From an uncultured Mycoplasmataceae bacterium (lineage in GTDB: Bacteria; Bacillota_I; Bacilli_A; Mycoplasmatales; Mycoplasmoidaceae), in NCBI GenBank assembly GCA_949289925.1, contig CASEPW010000083.1:1-8783 (forward strand): DNA of 8,783 nucleotides, in the 5' to 3' direction. Positions 1-5,896 of the stretch are shown one piece after another. The notes below the pieces were generated by a model that searched no databases, was not told the DNA's origin, and was given only the letters and a program-made list of their open reading frames with translations. A program made the translations under genes and the position numbers. How positions within the stretch are numbered: position 1 is the stretch's first letter; every line of letters begins with the position of its first letter.

Positions 1-135
1 TCTTCTATTAAATTTTTTGCTTCTCTTGCTTTTTTATTTCTTTTTCATGAAAGTTTATAATAATTGTTTAAAAAAACATTATGTGATCATGGAAAGTTAA
101 AATGTTACACTTTTTACTTTCCATGAACAAGTTTT
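1..135. other. Region after rlmH with no convincing gene
   Basis: The region holds the inverted repeat described separately and very AT-rich DNA. A minus-strand ATG at 124 opens an 18-codon frame ending in TAA at 68-70. One frame over, reading with UGA as Trp, no stop occurs from there to base 1. A seven-T run lies at the join. This could be the start of a next gene disrupted by slippage, or chance in low-complexity sequence. No protein family is recognised in either frame. Confidence 0.3.
87..126 (-). terminator. Strong inverted repeat after rlmH, possible operon terminator
   Basis: The arms TCATGGAAAGT (87-97) and ACTTTCCATGA (116-126) are perfect 11-base complements. After one A-A mismatch the stem extends by four A-T pairs, with an 8-base loop. 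On the minus strand it begins 10 nt past the rlmH stop, and a run of seven T follows (71-77). That run lies about 9 nt beyond the stem rather than directly after it, so this is not a textbook intrinsic terminator. It could instead be a protein-binding palindrome or an RNA stabiliser. A near copy of the arm, TCATGAAAGT, lies at 45-54. Confidence 0.45.
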
Positions 136-612
136 TTATTTATGATAATTTGTATTTTTGATAATACAAAAAGTTCGATAGATTTGTTCTAATAAAATAA
201 GTCTCATTAATTGGTGTGGAAAAGTCATTTTAGAGAAGGATAATAATAAATTACTAGATTTTTTTATACTATGATCTAAACCGTGTGATGAACCAATAAT
301 AAAGTTTATAAATTTATAATGTGAAAAGTTTATAGTTTTTTCAATAACATCACTTAATTCTATAGAATCAATATTTTTTCCTTCAATAGCTAAAACAATA
401 TTGAATGCATTTTCTAAATATGGTTGAATTATTTTAGCTTCTTCACCTAAAATTTTTTTGATATTAGTATCAGATTCATTGCTAAAAGTTATTTCTTTCA
501 ATTCAATAACACTACATTTATTATAAAAATTAATCTTAGATAAATAATTGTTAATTAATGCTTTTAATTCTTTATCTTTTATTTTACCAATACAGATAAT
601 TCTAACTTCCAT
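136..612 (-). CDS. rlmH: 23S rRNA (pseudouridine-1915-N3)-methyltransferase RlmH
   Basis: RlmH is the SPOUT-fold enzyme that methylates pseudouridine 1915 in helix 69 of 23S rRNA on the assembled 70S ribosome, using S-adenosylmethionine. The 158 residues match the usual length. The N-terminus is VRIICIGKIKDKELKALINNY, the middle has the LAIEGKNIDS motif, the SAM loop is FIIGSSHGLD (104-113), and the highly conserved end is SKMTFPHQLMRLILLEQIYR, finishing with NYHK. The SAM loop reads GSSHG where GGSxG is common. There are no Trp codons. The ATG at 612 is 7 nt beyond the recO stop and has no recognisable Shine-Dalgarno sequence, so it may rely on coupling to recO. It is the last clear gene of the block. 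Confidence 0.97.
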   Translation of the reverse strand: MEVRIICIGKIKDKELKALINNYLSKINFYNKCSVIELKEITFSNESDTNIKKILGEEAKIIQPYLENAFNIVLAIEGKNIDSIELSDVIEKTINFSHYKFINFIIGSSHGLDHSIKKSSNLLLSFSKMTFPHQLMRLILLEQIYRTFCIIKNTNYHK

Positions 613-619
613 AAAAATA

Positions 620-1321
620 TTATAAATAGTTTTTAATAGTATCTAAAAAAATTCCTGTATTTACTCATAAACAATGGTTTAACATTTTTAAAACCATTTT
701 TATTTCATTTATATTAATGTCATTAATAACAAATAAATTAATATCATCATTATTAAATAAATCACATAATAATTTATATATATTTTTAGATATTTTATAT
801 TTAGGTTTAAAGCAGTTATCACAATAAGAAAAACAAGTATCAAAATTAATATTTAATCAATCATTAATTACACCGCAATCATTGCATGAATTAAAGGCAA
901 TTTTTAATCCATTTATTTTTAAAAAATGAACCATAATATAAAGCATTAATAAATAATCATTTAAATTCATATTCATACATAAAATACAATTTTGATAAAA
1001 CTTAAATTCTTTTTTAAATTCATTCTTAAAATAGTATTCATTTAAGAGAGATAATGAGGCTTTATTTTTATTTTCAACATTCATTTCATTAATGGTTAAT
1101 GCTTTTTTTAGTTTAGATAAATTATTAGCTGAATAAAAAAATTCAAATTCAGTATAATTTCCATAATCAAGATTTCTTGCATTTTTAGAATTTATTTTTT
1201 TAATTCCAGAACAATAAATAGTAAATTTCAAATTATGTTCATTGATTATAGTGATTATCTCATCAAATACATTATATTCTTGTCTGTTTATTAAATATCC
1301 TTTTGTAATAACATGTGACAT
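620..1321 (-). CDS. recO: DNA repair/recombination mediator RecO
   Basis: RecO works with RecR to load RecA onto SSB-coated single-stranded DNA and to anneal strands. The 233-residue protein has an N-terminal OB-fold (GYLINRQEYNVFDEIITIINEHN, then FTIYCSGIKK and a short strand region to about 75). A helical middle follows, then a four-cysteine zinc site at Cys146, Cys149, Cys167 and Cys170 (CNDCG and CDNC). Trp155 is TGA at 857-859, inside the zinc region, and a second TGA (Trp) lies close to the C-terminus. With the standard code only the first 154 residues would be seen. Overall conservation is low, as usual for RecO, so the call rests on the N-terminal motif, the cysteine pattern and its place after era. 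The ATG overlaps the era stop by 1 nt. Confidence 0.88.
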
Positions 1322-2202
1322 TATTTTTTGTATCCTAATTCATTAATTACATATTCATTATCTCTTCATTCTTTTTTAACTTTAACAAATAAATTTAAAA
1401 CTATTTTACAATCATAAATGTCTAATAATTCTTTTCTAGATCTTACTCCAATTTCTTTAATCATTTTTGCACCTTTACCAATTACAATGGGTTTTTGTGA
1501 TTCTTTTTCTACTATCACATTAGCTTCGATAGTTAATACATTATTTTTGTACTCAAATCTAAAAATTTCCACACCAATACCATATGGAATTTCTTTTTTT
1601 AATAAATAAATACATTTTTCTCTAATAATTTCACTAACAATAAATTCTTCACTAGGTTCTCTATAAAATGAAATATCAATTTCATTGGAAAGATATTTTT
1701 TAAGAATATTAATTAATTTATCAATATTAATTTTGTGTAAAGCAGAGATTTGAATCACATCACTAAATTGATGAAGTTGTTTTAATTTTTCAACCTGATT
1801 ATCTATTAAATGTTGTTGAGAAGTTTCAGCTTTATTTATAATCAAAATAGAATGTTCAATATTATAGTTCTTTAATTGTTTTAATATCTTTTCATCTTCT
1901 TTATCATATTCTCTAGTTATATCAAAAATAAAACAAGCAACATTAGCAAATTGCAAGGTTCTTTTAATTTCATCATTTAAAAAAATATCTAATTTATTTC
2001 TAGCATCATGAAATCCTGGAGTATCTACTAATAATAAATGTTCATTTTTATTAATATCGAATTTAATTGAAAGTTGTTTTCTAGTAGTTTGTGGTTTGTG
2101 TGAAGTTATTGCTCATTTATAATTTAAAATAGCATTAAATAATGTTGATTTACCAACATTAGGTTTACCTACAAATGTTACAATTGCATTTTTATTTTCC
2201 AT
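1321..2202 (-). CDS. era: Ribosome-assembly GTPase Era
   Basis: Era binds 16S rRNA near its 3' end and GTP to support 30S maturation. The 293-residue length is typical. G1 is GKPNVGKST (12-20), the G2 region is SHKPQTTRKQ (34-43), G3 is DTPGF (60-64), G4 is NKAE (123-126) and G5 is ISAL (about 152-155). The C-terminal KH domain has the RNA-binding IGKGAKMIKEIG loop (GxxG at 242-245), then RSRKELLDIYDCKIVLNLFVKVKKEW. Trp30 and Trp279 are TGA; reading the latter through gives the expected C-terminal end RDNEYVINELGYKK. G4 carries Glu where NKxD has Asp, a notable change in the guanine-specificity motif. The start is in TAATG shared with dgkA, and the stop is in TAATG shared with recO, so coupled translation is likely. 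Confidence 0.97.
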
Positions 2203-2591
2203 TATTGATATCCATTTTGAACAAAATAAATAATTCTTGGAATAAAAATCAATAATGAGGAAGCTAATGCACCACATGCAATTACTAATGTAGCAGCAGC
2301 AGCAATATCTTTCACCTTACGAGCATTAAAATTATATTTAAAAGAAATCATATCTACCAAGTTTTCAATAGCAGTATTAATAAACTCAACACAAATAACA
2401 ATTGAAACTACTATTGCAATTATAGCTCACTTATCAGTATTAATTTTTAATGCAAAAGCAATAATAATACAAACAATTCCTGAAATGATATGAAAAATCA
2501 TCGACTTTTCTTCTTTAAGTGTAGAAAAAATTCCTCTAAATGCAAAGAAGAATTTTTTAAATCAATAATGTGATTTTTTCTTTTCAATCAT
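2202..2591 (-). CDS. dgkA: Diacylglycerol/undecaprenol kinase (DgkA family), integral membrane
   Basis: This 129-residue membrane protein is cut by two TGA Trp codons (Trp10, Trp55) and is easily missed with the standard code. The basic N-terminus (MIEKKKSHYWFKK) leads to FAFRGIFSTLKEEKSMIFH, the amphipathic helix typical of the family. Three hydrophobic segments follow at about 34-49, 55-72 and 100-124. The active-site block EFINTAIENLVD (Glu69, Asn72, Glu76) and ARKVKDIAAAATL (Lys94, Asp95) are the family's conserved kinase residues. In Gram-positive relatives this enzyme phosphorylates undecaprenol or diacylglycerol; in a wall-less bacterium diacylglycerol is the more likely lipid (inference). 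The ATG at 2591 is 17 nt past the GntR stop and has no clear Shine-Dalgarno sequence. The stop overlaps the era start as TAATG. The dgkA-era pairing is a well-known neighbourhood. Confidence 0.93.
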
Positions 2592-2608
2592 ATCAATATT
2601 ATATAAAA

Positions 2609-3199
2609 TTATTTTAATGCTATATTCTTTTTATAATTAAAAATATCAATATGTTGTAAATTACATCTTAATTTTAATGAAAGTACTTCCTTATTATTTC
2701 ATAAATAATGATATTCATTGATTAGAAATTCTTTATTGTGTGAATAACTCTTATTCAATGTAATTTCTTCAATTTCCAATTTACTAAAAACTATTTTAAA
2801 GACATCTAGTAATACATTAATTGTTGTTTTTTCATCAATAAAAGGTGAAATGAAAGATAAATCAGCAATTTTTTTATTATTTAAATAAAAATAAAAAATA
2901 TTTTTATCATGATTTGATATTAATTTTGTTAAGTTTTCATATTGATCAAACATATATGAACCAATATTTTTTAAAACAATATAACCTTTACCTTTTTGCG
3001 GTTTTAATATTCCTCTTTGAATAAGATTATTGTATGCAACTCTTACAGTTGCATTAGTTGTATTAAATAATTTGCTCATTGATGATTCAGAATATACTAA
3101 ATCACCAATTTGAAATTCACCAAACAATATTTTTAAAAAAATATATTTTGAAATGTATTGTTTTTTGGTTAATTTATTGTTTGTTGTTTTTTTCTGCAT
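2609..3199 (-). CDS. GntR-family transcriptional regulator with short effector domain
   Basis: This 196-residue protein begins with a GntR-type winged helix (about 12-76). Its pattern is YISKYIFLKILFGEFQIGDL, SESSMSKLFNTTNATVRVAYNNL, then QRGILKPQKGKGYIV; the family's equivalents are LPSExxLAxxxxVSRxTVRxALxxL and GxGxFV. The C-terminal part (about 80-196) is rich in aromatics and Asn and may be a reduced UTRA (HutC-type) ligand domain: YFYLNNKKIADLSFISPF sits where UTRA has its central strands. HutC regulators are usually about 240 residues, so this one is short. Trp167 is TGA at 2699-2701; without it the last 29 residues are missed. The ATG overlaps the upstream gene by 26 nt and has only a weak AAGAAG before it. 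No sugar-transport or metabolic gene is nearby to suggest an effector. Confidence 0.85.
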
Positions 3200-3827
3200 T
3201 GTTTTTAGCTTCTTGTTGAGCTTTTAAATCCTTTTCCATATTTTCATAAAGTTTGCTCATGTCACGTGGGAATTTTTCAATAATATGAACAGTAATTTTT
3301 TCTTCTAATAAAGTTTTGCTAGCATTTTCTAATTTAGCAGGATCTCTCATTACATCACCAACTGGCATATTTGTAGCAGCATAATAATCATCAAGAACTT
3401 TTTTAGTTTCTTCTGGTGTAACTGTAATATTTTCAATTTCTGCTATTTTTTCAAACATTAATTGTTTTTGGACTAATTTAGTTGCAATATCTTTTATTTT
3501 AGCTTCATACATTTCATCACTCATGCCTTGTAATTTTTTTACACTAGACTTTAATGGTTCAATTAATCTATTAACTTCATTTTGGTCTAATTCAAATTCA
3601 AAACATGGAGCTACAATTGCCATTGCTTGATTGAAAATTGTATCTCTTATCATAATGTTTTGTAATTGCATTTCTTTTTGTTCTTGAGTTGCTTTTTCAA
3701 AAATTCTATTTATTCTTTCTTTATGAATTTCAAAAAGATTTGGATCAAACATTATTTTTTCAACAACAATAGTTGTGTTTCATGGAATATCTTTAATTAA
3801 TTTTGCTTTTGAATTTAATGTACTCAT
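3174..3827 (-). CDS. Trigger factor C-terminal-domain protein (chaperone domain only)
   Basis: This 217-residue, mostly helical, charged protein resembles the C-terminal substrate-cradling domain of trigger factor. The segment FEFELDQNEVNRLIEPL (about 78-94) matches the NPFEVPxxLVDxEI stretch. Helices follow through KLVQKQLMFEKIAEIENITVTPEE (a relative of LVLxxIAExExIxVTxEE), the DDYYA region, and a final KITVHIIEKF helix resembling the family's end. A hydrophilic tail (about 195-217) closes it. The N-terminal ribosome-binding signature (GFRxGxxP) and the FKBP-type PPIase domain of full trigger factor (about 430 residues) are absent. ATG 3827 is chosen because GAGG stands 7 nt upstream; this start adds 25 residues, with Trp16 encoded by TGA, ahead of the internal ATG at 3752. 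No signal peptide or lipobox is seen, so it is probably cytosolic. A SurA-like chaperone is the main alternative reading. Confidence 0.65.
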
Positions 3828-3834
3828 ATTTATA

Positions 3835-3840
3835 CCTCTT
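3835..3840 (-). promoter_or_regulatory. Ribosome binding site of the trigger-factor-like gene
   Basis: AAAGAGG precedes TATAAATATG on the minus strand, with 7 nt between GAGG and the ATG. It supports the start at 3827 over the internal ATG at 3752, which has no purine-rich site in front of it. Confidence 0.6.
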
Positions 3841-3848
3841 TAATTTAA

Positions 3849-3854
3849 ATTATA
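3849..3854 (-). promoter_or_regulatory. Possible internal promoter, -10 element TATAAT
   Basis: A perfect TATAAT on the minus strand overlaps the end of the HAD-like gene region and lies about 22 nt upstream of the trigger-factor-like ATG. It falls in the longest intergenic gap within the operon (29 nt). No good -35 match is seen at 17 nt upstream. In DNA this AT-rich the hexamer arises often by chance, so this is tentative. If real, it would let the trigger-factor-like gene and those after it be transcribed apart from smc-ftsY. Confidence 0.3.
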
Positions 3855-3856
3855 CA

Positions 3857-4546
3857 CTATATACCTGTTTTACTATTTTTTTCATATTCATGATAAAAAT
3901 ACAAAATTTGATCGATATTCAATTGATCATTATTTTCAAGAGAAACAAAATTATAATTAATCATTTTATTCTTTCCATCAATAGTAATAGTAAAAATATT
4001 ATTATTAACTAAATCTTGAATTGTTTCTGATTGTTGTGTAACAACAGCAATTTCTTCATAACTTGCTCCTAAATTTGAAGCATAATCAATAACGAATTCA
4101 GTATTTAATAAACAAAAATCTGACAATTTTAACACATCAATTCTTTTTTCTTTGTAATATTTATTAAATAATTGACTCAAATTACAAAAGTTAGAATTGT
4201 TTGTTACAAAAACTATTTTCACTTCATTTTCATCTGCATCATTAACTAATTTTAAAACTGTTTGGTCAACTTCTTTTTTATTTATATAATTATTAACATT
4301 TTGAGAATATGCAACATTTCATTTTTGAACCAAACTATCATAACTTTTTGCATCCATAATGCTTAAATAATTTTCTTGATAATTAAATAAAGATTTGTTT
4401 TTCTTAAATAAGTTATCTAATTCAGGGAATAAATCAATGAAATCACTTAAAACATTTTGTTGTTCTAAATCTTTTCATGTTAACTCGTTTACAATTCTAC
4501 CATCTATTAAGTATGGATTAACATCTAACAAAACTAATTTAAGCAT
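3857..4546 (-). CDS. Degenerate HAD-superfamily (phosphoglucomutase/phosphatase-like) protein
   Basis: This 229-residue protein has the layout of small HAD hydrolases with a helical cap, but most catalytic positions look altered. The N-terminal strand KLVLLDVN keeps a first Asp (Asp8), but the expected second Asp of DxD is Asn10. About 90 cap-like residues follow, then IVFVTNNSN (motif II-like Thr115). A later segment EEIAVVTQQSETI (about 165-177) sits where family members have a strand ending in acidic residues (for example VFEDS); here it reads TQQ. Trp24 and Trp76 are TGA codons. Two in-frame ATGs exist at 4552 and 4546. I chose 4546 because GGAGAGG then sits at workable spacing, whereas it abuts the upstream ATG. 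The start overlaps ylxM by 8 nt. The fold assignment is inferred from motif order, and loss of enzyme activity is a further inference. No specific function is recognised. Confidence 0.6.
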
Positions 4547-4862
4547 TTTCATCCTCTCCTTTATTAAATTCTAAATCTAATAATTTATCCTTTAAATTAT
4601 TATCTGTTATTTGATTGTATAATTTTATTCTCTTTTTTTGTTTTTTTAAAAAAAATAATTTTTCCTCATACTCATTTAATTCATTAATAGCAGATGTTAT
4701 TGAAGAATGAATAGCTGCTCTTGAGACGTTATATATATTTGCAATTTCATTTAAACTCATATCATCAAAATAATGTTTAACCAAATAACTATATTTTATT
4801 TCAGTTAATAATCTCCCATATGTATCAATTAATAAAGTAATTTTTTTTATATCACTATTCAT
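4539..4862 (-). CDS. ylxM: YlxM/p13-family helix-turn-helix protein linked to the SRP pathway
   Basis: This 107-residue protein matches the YlxM (UPF0122) family, found next to ffh or ftsY in Firmicutes and Mollicutes and thought to modulate SRP GTPases or regulate SRP genes. An all-helical N-terminus is followed by a sigma-region-4-like HTH at about 37-62, with the cores MSLNEIANIYNVSR and AAIHSSITSAINEL. The C-terminal third is Lys/Glu-rich (KKQKKR at 73-78). There are no Trp codons. The ATG overlaps the ftsY stop by 8 nt and the TAA overlaps the next ATG by 8 nt, so translational coupling is likely. A GGAG lies about 13 nt upstream of the ATG, rather far. The family call is strong; the molecular role is known only in outline. 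Confidence 0.88.
   Translation of the reverse strand: MNSDIKKITLLIDTYGRLLTEIKYSYLVKHYFDDMSLNEIANIYNVSRAAIHSSITSAINELNEYEEKLFFLKKQKKRIKLYNQITDNNLKDKLLDLEFNKGEDENA
4553..4560 (-). promoter_or_regulatory. Ribosome binding site of the HAD-like gene
   Basis: On the minus strand AGGAGAGG lies directly in front of ATGAAAATG. It leaves no gap to the first ATG (4552) but 6 nt to the second (4546). The second ATG is therefore the better start. This is one of the strongest Shine-Dalgarno sequences in the window. Confidence 0.7.
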
Positions 4863-5895
4863 GATTTTTTATAAACTCCATTGCAATAGAATTAACAAAT
4901 GTTTCAACATCAAAAGGTTTTAAATCTACCATTTTCTCACCTAATCCAATAAATTTAACAGGAATATTAAATAAATCTTTTATTGCAAGAACAATTCCAC
5001 CTTTTGATGATGAATCCATTTTAGTTAAAACTATTCCTGTAATATTTGTAACTTCTTTAAATGCTTTAGCTTGATTTAAACCACTTTGACCTGTTGTAGC
5101 ATCCAAAATTAATAATGTTTCATGTGGTGCTGTTGTATCAAATTTATTAATAACACCATTGATTTTATTTAATTCATTCATTAAATTTATTTTATTTTGT
5201 AATCTTCCTGAAGTATCACAAATAATTAAATCATATTTTTCATTATAACCTTTTTCAATTCCTTCATATATTACAGATGCTGGATCTTGACCTTCTTTTT
5301 TTGGTACAACAATATCAACACCTAATTCTTCTGATCATTTTTTTAATTGTTCAACAGCTCCTGCTCTAAATGTATCACCAGCTACTAATAAAACTTTTTT
5401 ATTTAATGATTTAAATTTATAAGCAATTTTAGCAATTGATGTAGTCTTTCCAACACCATTAACACCAACAACTAATACAACATTTGTACGATCATCTTTT
5501 AAGTTGATATCAATTGAAATATCAGTATCTTGAATATAATAGATAAGTAATTTATCAATGATTATAGTTGCAATTAATTTAACATCTGTAATATTTTGTA
5601 ATTTAACTTCATCTTTAATTGCATTAACTATTTTTTCACTAGCTAAATAACCTACATCATACAAAATTAATTGTTCTTGTAAATCTTCAAATAGTGTTTC
5701 ATCAATTTTAGTATGAGATGATACAATAGTCTTAACTAAATTATTTAAACCACCAGAAGATTTTTTTAATGAATCATCAAATTTTTTTTGATTATCTTCT
5801 TTTTTATAAATACGATTTTCATCAATTTGTTTCTCAATATCTGCTTGTTTCTTTTTTTCAACAAACTTATCTTTTATTTTTTTAAAAAAAGACAT
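4855..5895 (-). CDS. ftsY: Signal recognition particle receptor GTPase FtsY
   Basis: FtsY is the membrane-associated receptor that docks SRP-bound ribosomes (via Ffh) at the SecYEG translocon. The protein has 346 residues. A short, very basic N-terminus ([16 protein letters not shown]) suits lipid binding, and there is no long acidic A domain. The N domain is about 47-130. The GTPase motifs are G1 GVNGVGKTT (144-152), DTFRAGA (174-180), DTSGR (227-231, usually DTAGR), DATTGQ (265-270), G4 TKMD (291-294) and GLGE (317-320). Trp187 is an in-frame TGA at 5335-5337, in the QLKKW segment conserved in the family. The ATG at 5895 is preceded by AAGGA within the end of smc, at normal spacing, so this start is well supported. 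The TAG stop overlaps the ylxM start by 8 nt. The order smc-ftsY-ylxM is a known arrangement. Confidence 0.97.
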
Positions 5896-5896
5896 A

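Noticed and set aside
69..75. Minus-strand heptamer-like TTTAAAC run resembling a programmed -1 frameshift site
   Set aside because: The codon phase needed for that slip leads to a stop a few codons later, and no gene is established here, so the match is probably chance.
47..100. Plus-strand ATG at 47 with a nearby TATAAT at 56-61
   Set aside because: The frame stops after 17 codons (TAA at 98-100), and the TATAAT lies downstream of the ATG, so it cannot serve it.
1418..1609. Plus-strand open frame of 63 codons
   Set aside because: It lies wholly antisense to the well-supported KH-domain half of era and resembles no protein.
3174..3752. Start of the trigger-factor-like gene at the internal ATG at 3752
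   Set aside because: The frame extends upstream through one TGA (Trp) to an ATG at 3827 with a GAGG site at good spacing; 3752 has none.
3803..4012. Plus-strand open frame of 69 codons rich in Leu, Ile, Tyr and Phe, like a membrane peptide
   Set aside because: It is antisense to the HAD-like gene; the hydrophobic composition is what reversed AT-rich codons give.
5335..5337. Apparent stop codons splitting smc, ftsY, era, recO and others into pieces, suggesting pseudogenes or frameshifts
   Set aside because: Each break is an in-frame TGA, and reading it as Trp restores conserved family sequence without any frame change.
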